NCBI RefSeq assembly: GCF_029318685.1
Contig: NZ_CP119677.1
Span: 2,533,001-2,597,000 of the forward strand
Length of the DNA stretch: 64,000 nt
Source of the DNA: Ruminiclostridium papyrosolvens DSM 2782
GTDB taxonomy: Bacteria; Bacillota; Clostridia; Acetivibrionales; DSM-1351
Direction: 5' to 3'
The notes beneath the pieces are model-generated. The model was not told the DNA's origin. It worked only from the letters and a program-made list of their open reading frames with translations, and did no database searches. Positions 1 through 12,400 of the stretch are shown in pieces. Positions within the stretch are counted from its first letter, which is position 1, and every line of letters begins with the position of its first letter. A program made the translations under genes and the position numbers.

Positions 1-393
1 CCTGTTCTGGTGATTCCTGCAAAGACACCGATCCTCTGATTATACTTCGTTGCAAGCTGCTCCTTGGTGTATCCCGCATCCTCAAGCACTCCCCAGCATG
101 ACTCAATAAACAATCGTTCCTGCGGGTCCATATTGATCGCTTCGCGGGGCGAGATATTGAAGAAAAGTGGGTCAAAGTCTGCAAATCCCTCTATAAAACC
201 TCCCCATTTGCTGTAACTTTTACCTTGAGGTATAGCTCCTTTGGAATTCGGATAATAGAATCCCTCCAGCGGCCAACGCTCTTCAGGTATTTCAGTGATA
301 CAGTCTTTGCCCGATTCTAAATTTCTCCAATACTCTTGTATATTTTTTGCCTGTGGATAACGCCCACTAAGGCCTATGATGGCAATGGGTTCC
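1..393 (-). repeat. KS-start repeat, copy 1 (gene E, runs off the left edge)
   Basis: Matches 5101-5493 at an offset of exactly 5100 bases with few differences, then diverges sharply. The repeat probably continues beyond the window. Confidence 0.92.
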
Positions 394-3300
394 ATGACTC
401 TATTGGCTGGAGCCATAACAGTAAAACTGCGTTCCTGTTTTTTTTCTGCTTTGAATGAAGCTAGTTTACGAAATACACCTTTGACAGGTAGCGTTGTTGA
501 GGATACTTCAGGAATTAGCTGCACCTCATCTTCGATCCCTGTCCACCGCATACATTTTTGGGGGTAATCTGTCACCAAATATTCTACCAGAGCTCCCATG
601 GTCTGGTATTCATAGAATAAGGTTTTTGACAATCCTCCAAAAATATCTGCAAGCTTATAATTGAGTTGGGTAATCACAATTGAATCAATTCCGTAATTTT
701 CCATGGACTCGTCGGGGTCTATCTTGGCAACACTCAGCTTGATGACTTCTCCGAATAGAGCTTTGAATTGGTGCAGAGTTTTTTCGCGCAGCAGACCCGG
801 ATCTATTTGATGAATTTTATTGGTTGTTTCAAAAGCTTCCTGCTCGAATCGTTTTACAAACACATTCTTATATTCTGCAATCAGGTATTCTGCAAGACTG
901 TGGATAGTCCGTTGTTCAAAAAGTACAGCGGGGGTAAGTTCAAGGCTATATTTCCTGTTAATTTCATGGGCCAGCTCCGCCAGCTTGACATTGTCGAACC
1001 CATACTCGCTCAGCTCGGCATCCGCATCAATATCCTGAACCTTGACCTTGAGCAATATGGAAACGGTCAGCTCAACGTCAGACTGCAGCTTAATGAGCAA
1101 GCTGCCTGTATTGATTTCTGTGGTAGAATCAGATCCAGCAGGAGTTTTTTGAGGTCGTGCAGCAGCAGGAACCGCAATCAGCAGCTTCTGCTTCATTTGT
1201 GCTGCATTGCCTTCCATCACTGCCATCTGAACCTGTCCCGAGCCAATGCCCCGGTACAGGGCACGGATGCCGCTCCCTGTCTCCATGGCGACCATGCCCA
1301 TGCTTTGCCTCATCATCCTCTTTGTCTCTTCATCGACGCGCATCCCGCCCTCTTTCCATAACGGCCAGTTTAGCGACAATGTACGACCGCAGCGTTGCTC
1401 CGAAACCTTCAATTCATTCCGGTAGCCGGCATACGCATCCATGAAGGCATTGGCTGCCGCGTAGTCGGCCTGACCAGCGTTGCCTATGACTCCGGCTAAC
1501 GAAGAAAAGAGGATGAAGAAGTCGAGGCTCTGGTCTTTGCTTGCCTCATCCAGGTTCACCGCTCCCAAAACCTTGGGGGCCAGAACCGACATGAGCTCCT
1601 CTTTGGTTTTCTTTATGATGAAATTGTCCTTGATCACTCCGGCGGCATGAATGATGCCGTTGAGGCTGCCGAATTCATTTCTGATGCTTTGGATCAGGTC
1701 GGTAACAGCCTGTCTGTCGCTCACATCGACTTGCCTGTATGCGATGCGGGCACCCAGAGCCTCCAGTTCTTCAAGCCTGGCCTGCCTGTCTTCGCCCAGC
1801 GGAGTGCGACCGGCAAGGATTAGAGCAACACCCTTGGCTTTCTTGGCAATCTCTTTAGCAAATATGAGTCCCAGTCCACCGGCTCCTCCCGTAATCAAAT
1901 AGACTCCCCCGGCTTTCCATGGAACGGTCTCTTCTTCCTCTGAAGCTTCAACTTCATTCCACCCGGCAACCAGACGTTTACCGGACTGATACCGGATTTG
2001 GCTGTCAAGGGGACATTGGCTGTTCTCCTGCAGCTTCTTTACAATCCTTCCTGAGTCTTCCTCAGGCTCCACTTCAATCATCTGTCCTGTCAGCTTCGGA
2101 TTCTCCAGTTGAGCGGTTTTCAGCAAGCCGGAGAGTGCAAAGAAGAGCTGCTGTTCCTTCTGGGTGGAAATTACTATCTGAACCAGTATTTTGTCCTTGG
2201 ACTTGTCCCTGAGGATATTTTTTATCTCCTCAAAGACTTGTGCAGTATATGTTTGAAACCGCTCACCGATCCCCTGCTGCGGGGATTGCAGGGCGAGGCA
2301 GTATATCTTGTCCATCCTGTCTGTAATGCTTTGAGGGGTAATTTCAGTCTGTTCGCAAAGAATCACCAGGTGCCGCCCATATTCATGGGACTGGACTTTC
2401 CCAGCCACGGCTTGTTCCCTCCAGCAGGGTTTAAGCATCAGTGTTCCATGAATTGCCGAAGATTCTGTTAATCCCGGTTCCCCATCTGTTACCCTGGCCG
2501 TGAATCCCTTCATCCGCACACACACCTTGCCTTCATCATCGCAGAGGTCGATATCCAGCTTCTGCAGCCTGTCCCCTGCCTGGCTGCCCTCACTGCGGCG
2601 AACCAAGGCCCACATGGTGGGGAGGCAGCTTTCAAAGACTTCAAACTCCTCTAGGGCAAAGGGCAGGGCGGGCCTTCCGGGGGTGTTGCTATTGTATGGC
2701 ATTATTTCGCCATCATTCATCATCAAGCACATTGAGGCCTGCAGGGCGGAATCCATCAGGCTGGGATGCAGTACGAACTGGTCTTTGGTGGCAGCCACTG
2801 ACGGCGGCAGTATAAGCCTGGCCAATACCTGACTCTGCCCTACAAAGACCTGCTCAAGCCCGCGGTGGGCAGAGCCGTAGTCAAATCCCATCGCCTTAAA
2901 GGCCTCGTAATATTGTGAAGAGGAAAGGGAGCTTTGGCTACACTGTGCCTGTAAGGCAGATATGTTCAAGACAGGAGCCTCCCGGTCAGTGTCCAGCACC
3001 GCCAATCCCTGGCTGTGCACTATCCGTTCTTCGCCTGCTTCATCCGGTTTGCTGTAAATCTCGTAGGCAATCCAGCCCGTTTCCTCAGGGTATAGTCCGA
3101 TATGTATCTGGATGTACCGATCACCTATAACAATTGGTTCAGCCCATGCCACATTCTTAAGCCGCACCTTGGCTTGTTCCAAGGCTCCTGCTGCCTGCTC
3201 GACGGCTGCCCGGGCCATCTCCAGACAGGCTGCTTCAGGCAGGAGCTGCTGTCCATGTACTACATGATCTGCCAGAAAGAACTCCCGGCCGGTAAATGTT

Positions 3301-3476
3301 GAAGTAAACCTCTGTTCGGAGAGATCGGAGGTGTTTTGATGCAAAAGGGGGTGAATGGAATAAGGCTTATTAAAAATAGCTTGAGTTTGAAATTGACGTA
3401 TCAAACCTATCGCATCCATTTTCGACAATCGATTGTTTTTTACTTCACCAAAAATGTATCGCATAAAATCTTTCAT
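1..3476 (-). CDS. PKS gene E (partial): DH-KR-ACP-ACP-KS, trans-AT type
   Basis: Fifth PKS protein, open to the left edge (1158 residues seen). The ATG at 3476 overlaps the TGA of gene D as ATGA and has an AGGAGG site 6 nt upstream, so the start is firm. Residues 1-35 are a short helical segment (RLSKMDAIGLI) that probably docks onto the C-terminus of D. The DH follows, with the HxxxGxxxxP motif near residue 70 and DSALQ near 240. The KR has GGAGGLG near 530 and YAAAN near 672. Two ACPs come next: the first reads GFDNV (residue 829), so the pantetheine-attachment serine is Asn; the second has an intact GIDSI. The KS starts near residue 1025 and is cut off before its active-site Cys. The DH completes the module whose KS ends gene D. 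Product: an alpha,beta-unsaturated thioester, if KR and DH act in turn. The frame was spot-checked at several motifs; no stop was seen. Confidence 0.93.
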   Translation of the reverse strand, partial: MKDFMRYIFGEVKNNRLSKMDAIGLIRQFQTQAIFNKPYSIHPLLHQNTSDLSEQRFTSTFTGREFFLADHVVHGQQLLPEAACLEMARAAVEQAAGALEQAKVRLKNVAWAEPIVIGDRYIQIHIGLYPEETGWIAYEIYSKPDEAGEERIVHSQGLAVLDTDREAPVLNISALQAQCSQSSLSSSQYYEAFKAMGFDYGSAHRGLEQVFVGQSQVLARLILPPSVAATKDQFVLHPSLMDSALQASMCLMMNDGEIMPYNSNTPGRPALPFALEEFEVFESCLPTMWALVRRSEGSQAGDRLQKLDIDLCDDEGKVCVRMKGFTARVTDGEPGLTESSAIHGTLMLKPCWREQAVAGKVQSHEYGRHLVILCEQTEITPQSITDRMDKIYCLALQSPQQGIGERFQTYTAQVFEEIKNILRDKSKDKILVQIVISTQKEQQLFFALSGLLKTAQLENPKLTGQMIEVEPEEDSGRIVKKLQENSQCPLDSQIRYQSGKRLVAGWNEVEASEEEETVPWKAGGVYLITGGAGGLGLIFAKEIAKKAKGVALILAGRTPLGEDRQARLEELEALGARIAYRQVDVSDRQAVTDLIQSIRNEFGSLNGIIHAAGVIKDNFIIKKTKEELMSVLAPKVLGAVNLDEASKDQSLDFFILFSSLAGVIGNAGQADYAAANAFMDAYAGYRNELKVSEQRCGRTLSLNWPLWKEGGMRVDEETKRMMRQSMGMVAMETGSGIRALYRGIGSGQVQMAVMEGNAAQMKQKLLIAVPAAARPQKTPAGSDSTTEINTGSLLIKLQSDVELTVSILLKVKVQDIDADAELSEYGFDNVKLAELAHEINRKYSLELTPAVLFEQRTIHSLAEYLIAEYKNVFVKRFEQEAFETTNKIHQIDPGLLREKTLHQFKALFGEVIKLSVAKIDPDESMENYGIDSIVITQLNYKLADIFGGLSKTLFYEYQTMGALVEYLVTDYPQKCMRWTGIEDEVQLIPEVSSTTLPVKGVFRKLASFKAEKKQERSFTVMAPANRVMEPIAIIGLSGRYPQAKNIQEYWRNLESGKDCITEIPEERWPLEGFYYPNSKGAIPQGKSYSKWGGFIEGFADFDPLFFNISPREAINMDPQERLFIESCWGVLEDAGYTKEQLATKYNQRIGVFAGITRT
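1146..3345 (-). repeat. DH-KR cassette, copy 1 (gene E)
   Basis: Near-identical DNA to 39755-41975 and 34868-37085, covering most of KR and DH. Across about 1260-2100 it matches the 39.9-40.7 kb copy almost base for base. A stretch around 3090-3210 in the DH front is clearly diverged from the other copies, so the identity is patchy. Confidence 0.9.
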
Positions 3477-6400
3477 AATTCTCCTCCTAATACCGGGAAT
3501 CCATTTTGCATAGATATAAAATCTTCTGCCTTTTGAATAGCAGTATCAATGCTTATAGTATCTTTCATGATTTCATCAATAAGTAGATCATAAAACTTTT
3601 CATCAAATTGGATGCTACTTTGAAGAGGTAATGAGGTCGTCTCTATCTGTTTTTTACTTTCCGGCACCCAGTAACGCTCCCTGTCAAAGGGATAGGTGGG
3701 CAAGCTGATACGGCAGGGCTTGATATCGCCATAAAGCTTGTTCCAGTCAAAGCTCAGGCCCTTGACCCATAGATTCACAAGTTTTGTATGCTTCCCTTTT
3801 ACGGCCCAGGCTTCAATAGCTTTTTGCATATCCTCATCCGCCGTAAAAAAAGCCAAGGTATCCTTGTTGCGTTTGACCTGCCCGCGATACAAATCTGGAA
3901 TTTCATTTCGACCTTCCAGAAAGCTCTTTAATTTCTCCTCAAGTTCTTTGATACTGACCACAATCACAGCCAGACGCTCTTCCATGCCTTCGCGTCCCAC
4001 CTGCAGCGTGTAGGCAATATCAGCCAAGTCAGTGTCGGATAACCGCTGTACCTGAATTGCATTAAGGAGTCGCTCCACCTGCTCGTGAAGGCGGTCTGCG
4101 TTTCTGGCGGACAGCACAACAATAGCCGGATTCCCGCGGGTAACCTGTATTTGAGGTCTTTTTAGTTTTGGAATATATTCCTCAATCACTGCGTGGGCGT
4201 TTGATCCTCCGGCTCCAAAGGCGGAGATGCCGGCAATTCTGGGGTATTCACTGGTTTCTCCATCAATCTTGATATGTGGCCTCTTCCATTCCGCAAGCTC
4301 CTGCTGAACAATAAAGGGGGTACCGGCAAAATCAATGTTGGGATTCAATTCACTGGAATGCAGACTGGGAGCAATCTTCTGGTGTTTCATCTGAAGCAGG
4401 ATTTTAGTTACCCCTGCAATTCCGGCTGCTCCTTCCAGATGACCTATATTGGTTTTTACAGAACCTATGGCGCAGAAGCCTGTGTCATGGGTATCCTTCC
4501 GGAATGCCTGGGTAAGTCCTGAAATTTCGATCGGGTCTCCAAGTTCTGTCCCTGTGCCATGAGCCTCAACATAGCTGATTGTTCTGGCATCCACCCCTGC
4601 TTTATCCATCGCTGTCCGAATGACCTCTCCCTGGGCGGTTGGGTTGGGAACCGTGTATCCATTGGTCTTGCCACCGTGATTAATTCTGGTCCCCCGTATG
4701 ATGGCATAAATGTGATCCTCATCTGCCACCGCCTGAGACAAGCGTTTTAACAAAATGCATCCTACCCCTTCGCCTGGTACAAACCCGTTGCCCCCTCTTC
4801 CAAAGCTTTTGCACTTTCCGTCTGCAGACAGCATATTCTGCGCACAAAGTCCAATATAGCTTGAAGGATGAAGATATAGATTTACCCCGCCTGCAATAGC
4901 CATTTCACATTCTCCATTATGGATATGCTCACAGGCTTCATGGATTGCGACCAATGAGGAGGAACACATCGTATCAATGGGTATGCTGGGACCTTGCAGG
5001 TTTAGCAGGTAGGAAACTCTATTTGCCGCCGAGCAGAAGGAAGTATAGGGAGAAAATTTTTCATCCTGCTTCCATAAATCAGGGCCATATAAATCAAAAC
5101 CTGTTCTGGTGATTCCTGCAAAAACACCGACCCTCTGATTATGCTTCGTTGCAAGCTGCTCCTTGGTGTATCCCGCATCCTCAAGCACTCCCCAGCATGA
5201 CTCAATAAATAATCGTTCCTGCGGGTCCATATTGATCGCTTCGCGGGGCGAGATATTGAAGAAAAGTGGGTCAAAGTCTGCAAATCCCTCTATAAAACCT
5301 CCCCATTTGCTGTAACTTTTACCTTGAGGTATAGCTCCTTTGGAGTTCGGATAATAGAATCCCTCCAGCGGCCAACGCTCTTCAGGTATTTCAGTGATGC
5401 AGTCTTTGCCTGCTTTCAAATTCTCCCAATACTCTTGTATGTCTTTTGCCTGTGGGTAACGCCCACTAAGGCCTATGATGGCAATGGGTTCTCTATACTG
5501 TTGCGATTCAGGATTTTCAATTGGCCGTTTATGAAGTACAAATGGGTGTTCAGATACTCTAAATGTGTAATTCTGATGTAGCGGGTTGGGCGGTATGAAA
5601 ATTTCTTCATCACTACCTTGCCCCTCGGTAGGATTATTATCTTCCAATCCTGTTAAAGATATTAACGAACTCCTTTGAGTCTTCATAAAATAATCAACTA
5701 TGGCATCAATGGTTTGATACTCAAAAAACAGGGTACTGCTTATATTTTCGAATACTTTACGCAGGGTATTGCTCAACTGAACAATCAGAATTGAATCGAT
5801 ACCGTATGATTCCAATTGTTCTGAAGAATCTATCTCATTACACGGAATTTTTAAGATATCACCTATTATTTTTTTGAAATATGCCGTACTCTTCTCCCGT
5901 ATTAAATCCTGGGTTGGTCCACCCACTTTTCTCACAGGAAATTTCTGTGGTTTCTTCAACGTCATCCCGTCCTTCTTTTTCTCAGTATCCGGTTCAAGAA
6001 GTTTTTGCCGGACCACCCCATCACTTTCGGCAGCAATGTTTTGCTGGCCATATACGTGCCCTTCCTGCGCCGTGAAGAAAACCTGTTGGAATCCCTCATC
6101 TTCCAGTACTGATTGCCAGGTTTGGGAAGATAGTCCGGGGCACCCTGGTATGCGTAGCGCTGTATCCTCGTACAACCACCAGCCATCCAAAAGACCGAAG
6201 GTCAAGTGGGTAAACAGGGTATTTCCACTTATCTCGTTTAAGAGGAGCAGTCCGTTTTTCTTCAGAATTGCTTTGATGTTGCGCAGTGTTTGCCTGATGT
6301 TCTTGGTGGCGTGCAGGACATTAGCGGCAATCACCACATCGTATCCTCCCGCAGATATATTTTGCTTGGCAATCGGAGCTTCCACGTCAAATATCTGAAA

Positions 6401-9400
6401 CGTCAGATAGGGGTTGTCCGAACCATACTCTTTTTCAGCATGCAACAGGAATGCCTTGGAGACATCGGTATAGCAATATTCTTCTATGTAATCCCTAAAA
6501 GGCTTTATTTTCTCAAAGACCATTTCGCTGGTCCCCCCAGTGCCGGCGCCAATCTCAATTATGCGCAACCGCCCAGACTGGTCCTGCCTACGTTTTTCAA
6601 TATACGCAACCAGAGTATCCGCCAGATTTCCATTGAAGTAGTCCGAAATCGGATTGTTCTTGTAAATTCCCTCGACCAATTCCATGGAGGAGTTCGGGAA
6701 CATGACGTCTGTAGCAGGTACTTTTCCAGTGAGGATGTCCGGTAATGCCCGTAAAGTAGCCTCTACCAGTATTATCTTGTCTCTTGTATTGGGCTCGTTT
6801 AGCCATGGGTGTTTTTTTAGGTGCCACTCATTCCATACAGCCTCGATACCTATCGGGGTGGGGTCTGCTACGGTATATACCTCTTTGTCAAAGCTGAGAT
6901 AATTATTACTGGTTAAAACCACTATGCTTTCTGCCAGCCACCTTTTCAATAGATGATTCAGACCTTTTGTTTCCAGATCGTCTATCATAAAGTTCTTTTC
7001 CGTAAACAACCCGATGGATTGCAATTGACCAAAGAGTAACTTGCAGAGGAGGCTATCTATCTCCTGCATGTGCACGCCAATTTCCAATTTCATATTTTTG
7101 TCCTGTAAACCCTGCTTCAAGATGCGGTTCTTTATTTTATGGATATACGAGTGGATATTTTCCGGGTATATCACAATTTGTTCCTGAGGGTTGATTCTCT
7201 CCATGACAAGAGGTTTGGTGGTTTTTACCAAGGCAATCTGGTCTATTGGTCCGGTCAGGAGTCTCTCCAAGGCATCCATAGCTTCCGAGGGCTCGATAGA
7301 GCTGAGTCCTGCCATAGCTATGCTATTCTTAAAAACCTGAGGGATAACACTACCGACGCCAACATTACCCCAATATCCCCAGTTCATAACTTTCACCGCA
7401 CAAGGCCATTCCCGGGAGAGGTAATTGGCAAAAGCATCCTCAAAGGAGCATCCTGCAGAATAATTGCTTCTTCCATGATCTTTTGCAAATGCACCGATGG
7501 ATGAGAAAAACAGTGCAAAATCCAAGGGTTCCTGTTTAAAAACCTGAGCCAGGCGCACACTCACATCAACTTTGGCTAAAAGCCCGCCCCTAAAGCGTTC
7601 TTCTTCCATATTTGCCAGACTTTGATCCAGTAAACCGATTGCCGAGTGGATTACCCCATTTATCTGTCCATACAGCTGTTTGACCTGTTCGTATGCTTTT
7701 TGCAGTGCATTCCGATTGGCGGCATCAGCTGAGATGTATTGTGGTTCCGGCCCCAGGGCGGCCAGTCTGTCAATTTGGGCCTGGATAGTTTCATCTTTTT
7801 GCCTGCGTCCGATCCAGATGATTCTCGCGTGGTAGGTGCTAATCATATACTCGCTCCAAGCTTCGCCGATACCTCCGGCACCTCCAATAACCACATATAC
7901 TCCTTCCGGCTTGTATAGGGTCCATTCAAATGGAGGGCTTTGAAATGGAATCAGCTTTTGGCGATGCCATTCCTGTCCTCGATAAATCCATGGGTTGCCC
8001 TGAGGATTTGGAAGCAGTGTAAAAATATCTTCCATAGGCCAGGTACAGTCAGCTTCCAGGTCAACCAGCCGCACCTGCCAGTTTGGGTACTCCTTGGCCA
8101 TGGAACCCACAAGTCCGTGAAGCGAAGCATGCGTTGGATTCACCACATCATTTTTATTAATAGGCTGGGTCTGGACGGTAATTATAGTCCATCCTAAGAC
8201 TTTATCGCCATAGTCCAAGCGTAACAGGGCCTTGATCATTCTGAAAATCTGGAGGACACCCTTTTCTTGCTCCTCAATCAGGGCCTCATCTGCCTGGGAT
8301 TTCAATGGGCGATAAGGAACAATATACAGGATGTGATCAATGCTGTCCTGCTCTTTAATTCTTTTGACTATTGCCTCTATGGTATCATCGGACTGAATAT
8401 GCAATACCTGCGCGTTGGGATAGTATTGCATTATGACACTTCTGTCGCCTTTATCGTCTCCTGCAATTACAACCCTATCGGTTGGGTATGGCAGGGCTTG
8501 GCCCTTTTCTATAAGGTCCACATCCCATACCGGTTTCATCATAAAGGTTCCTACGAGCGGCTTGATGGATGTTTCATAAGAAACTGCTTTCTCTGGATTA
8601 CCAATCTGGATATCTCCTTCCAGCATTATTAACGAAACTGCTTTCATCCGAACGCAAACCCTACCTTGTTCATCGCACAGATCGATATCGAGCTTTAGCA
8701 CCCTGTCCCCAGATACATTATCATCATTATAACGGATATGAGCCCACATGGCAGAAGTGCAGCCTCCAAATATCTGAAGTTCGTTCAGGGCGAAGGGTGG
8801 AGATAGTTTCGAGCCAATACCACCACCGGACGATACCATACTCATCATTAGACCGATCGAGGCCTGAAGGGCAGAGTCCATCATGCCAGGGTGCAGAACA
8901 AACTGACATTGAGTATCGGAGATGGCTGTGGGCAAGGATAATCTGGCTAACACCTGACCCGAACCCACGTACACCCGCTCTATCCCCTTGAGGGTAGGAC
9001 CATAGTCAAACCCTGCAGATTTGAAGGCCCCGTAGCATTGTGAGGCTGAAAGGATGGTTTGGGTACATTGAGTCTGCAGCGTTTTGAGTACCAAAACCGG
9101 AGGCTCCTTTGCAATGCCCAGCACTGCTGCTCCCTGGCTATGCACTATCGGCTTGGTGTTGTTCTGGTCTGGCTGGCTGTAAATCTCATAGGCAATCCGG
9201 CCGGTTTCCTCAGGGTAGAGAGCGATGTGCACTTGGATTGGCTGTCCCTCCACAGTAATTGGCCTAACCCAGACCACATCCTCAAGCCGTATCAGAGCTT
9301 CATCCGAGGCTCCGACAGCCTTTTCAATTGCCACGCGGGCCATTTCCAGATACGCTACACCGGGTAAGATATTCTGACCATTTATTTTGTGATCTGCCAG

Positions 9401-12400
9401 GAATAACTCCTGTCCAGTGAAGACAGAGGTGAAACGTTGTTCGGCAAGAGTAGAGGTGTTCTGGTGCAATAGAGGATGAATAGCTGGTGCAATTGCTGCC
9501 GTGCTGCTGACTGGTTTGACCTCAATCTCCGGTATCCGATAGCGTTTTTTTGCAAATGGGTAGGTAGGCAGGCCTGGTAATCGCCTAACTGCTCCTTTTT
9601 GATATATTACTTTCCAATCGATCTGATTGCCGTTGACCCATAGTTCGGCTAATTTTCTTGTGTTATTATTCTTAATTAATCTTTGAATATACTCTTTCCC
9701 TTCTTCTGTATCACCTAAATTTATGACATTATTTTTTCCGGTTTTTCCAAAAAAACTATCTATTGGAACATTACCTTCTATAAATTGCTCCAATTTCGCA
9801 AGCAACATTTCTTTGTTATTGCTCAGCAAAGCTAAACGATATGACATGCTTGCCCGGCCAACCTGAAAAGTATAAAGTAAATCGGCCAGGTTAAAATCGT
9901 TGCAAGCTTGGATAAATTCCTTTGTCTCCCTTGCATACTCCCGCAATACTTCTTCACTCTCTGCAGATAGAACAAGCAATCCCGGTGTAGCTCCTTCAAC
10001 CTTTACTGAGCCTTGGGAATTTGCCGGATACTCTTCTACCACGATATGGGCATTGGTACCACTGAACCCGAAGGAATTTATGGCTGCCAAGCGGCTGCCC
10101 TTAGAATTTACCGGCCATTCTTTCAAGGTCGTATTCACAACAACAGGGCTATTTTCAAAGTCAATATGTTCATTTCCCTTGGTAAAGTTAATGGAGGGCG
10201 CCATCTCTTTGTTTTTCATGCTCAGGAGCACTTTTATCAAGCTCAATACTCCTGCAGCTGCCGTTGTATGGCCGATATTGGCTTTCATGGAACCGATTGC
10301 ACAGAAACACTTCCTTGCCGTGAATTTTTTGAAAGAATCGCTTAACGCATCTATTTCTATGGGGTCCCCCAGCTTGGTCGCAGTACCATGTGCCTCTATG
10401 TACTGAATGTCTTCAACAGCAATATGGTTTCGCCTATAAACCGATTCCTGCAATTGACTCTGGGACAGAAAACTGGGGGCGGTGATCCCTGATGTCTGTC
10501 CATCCTGGTTGGTGCCGCTGCCCCGGATGATTCCATATATGAAATCGTTATCACGCTGAGCTTCCTTAAGTCTTTTCAAAATAACAACCCCAACGCCATC
10601 TCCTACAACAATGCCATTAGCTTCATTGTCAAAGGGGCGGCATTCTCCTGTAGGAGAAAGCATCCCAGCGTTATTCATCGTTATAAATGCTCCTGGATTT
10701 GAATAAATCGTAATTCCTCCGGATATTGCCAGATCGATCTCATGGTTTTTCAATTTATTACAAGCTGTATCAACAGCTACTAGGGAGGATGAGCAAGCGG
10801 TATTTATTGCCATGGCAGGTCCCTTCAGATCTAAAAAGTAGGCAATACGTGCCGCTAGTATGCTGGTATCATAACCCAACATGGAAAAATGAGAAAAATC
10901 CTGAGTTACTGAAACATTTCCCATAGTGCCGATTATTGTCCCCACTTGCCGCCCCTGCAACGAAGAAGGGGTATAACCGGCATCCTCCAAGGCTTTGTAG
11001 CATTCCTGCAAAAGGATTCGTTGCGCAACATCCATTGATTCTGCTTCTTTTGGAGAGATTTTAAAAAATAACGAATCGAAAAATTCGATATCTTCTATGG
11101 CTCCGTATCTGCTGGGAACCATATTTAAAGAATTTGCATCAAAGAAGTCAAGCCAGGATTGTTTCTTAATCTCCTGAATACAATCTTTTCCCTGTCTCAA
11201 CAAGTCCCAAAATTCATTCTGTCCATTAGCTCCCGCACATCGGCAGGAAAGGCCAACCACGGCAATATCATCAGTTGATTTTTGGAGTTGTGTGTCCAAA
11301 TTGCTGACAACGTTTACCTTTGTATGTTTTTCCTCAGAGAGGACTTCCTGTAATTGGCCGGCCGCTTGATTTACAGACATAATTTGTTCTGTTAGCTCAG
11401 GTACATATTCTGCGATATACTTTGCCAATGAATCCAATGTATTAAATTCAAATATGACACTTGTAGGTAAATCCAGATTGAATCTGGTATTAATCGCTTC
11501 TAACAGCTTAACTGCATTGATTGACCCAACCCCTAGCCCTTGAAATGTTTCTGCCTCTTCCAAGTCCGTCCGCTCCAAGCCCAATACCGTGAGAAACTCT
11601 TCCCTCAGTATTTCACTAATTATTGTCAGATCCTTTAGTATCCCGGTATGAATCTTGTTATCAATGAGCTGATGATTTTTGCTGTCATTTTGCTGATTTG
11701 AAAAAGTCTTGTCCAGACTTTTGGGATAGGGAATATATCCCTGGTCAAGCATCTCTGTCAATGCTTTAGAGTATGGCGTCTTATGCGCAAGTTTGTATGC
11801 ATTATCCTCCAGAAGTTCTGATTTAGAGCGTTTTGTATCCTTTTTCAGCTTGAACAGGCAATAACTGAGCCATCCCTGTTCAATAGAGAGAGATTGGTTT
11901 GCATAGTTCCTCAAGGAATTCTGTGATACCTCCGGCAGGTGTTTGATGTTTTGTTCCAATTCTAGATCATAGGTATAATTGGCAATCTGCCTGGATACAT
12001 CAATGATCTCATCGATCACCAGGTTATATGTAGAAAAAATATCAATCCAATCTTTGCTGGTTGCAATGCTGATTTCAATATTGGGATCTACAATCGACCC
12101 GCGTAAATTGGCTATAAAATCCATTAAAAGTACTCTTCCATCCTCATCAAGGGATGCAGAAATGTTCTTGAACAAGCTATGCTTGTCGCGGATATGGCAA
12201 CAGACTTCGATTCCAATAATGAGATCATAGCAATCAGGAAAAGGTGCTTTCGAGCTGTCTCGATTGAATACCTGTGCGCGGGAACCCAGTTTCATCTCAG
12301 CAATTCGTTGGTTCCCCAACTCTGCCTGAGCTTTTGTGATGGTGAAGCCATGAGTTTTAATATTGGGGTAGAGCGCTGCTATTTGAATGATATCCGTCGC

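Noticed and set aside
768-1361. Long plus-strand ORFs inside the PKS region, for example at 768-1361, 5874-6398 and 34564-35094
   Set aside because: They lie opposite continuous PKS coding sequence with clear domains and recur in every copy of the repeated cassettes, as expected for antisense shadows.
11515-11530. ACP with GVGSI in gene D as a dead carrier
   Set aside because: The Asp before the Ser is Gly, but the attachment Ser itself is kept, so loss of function cannot be claimed.
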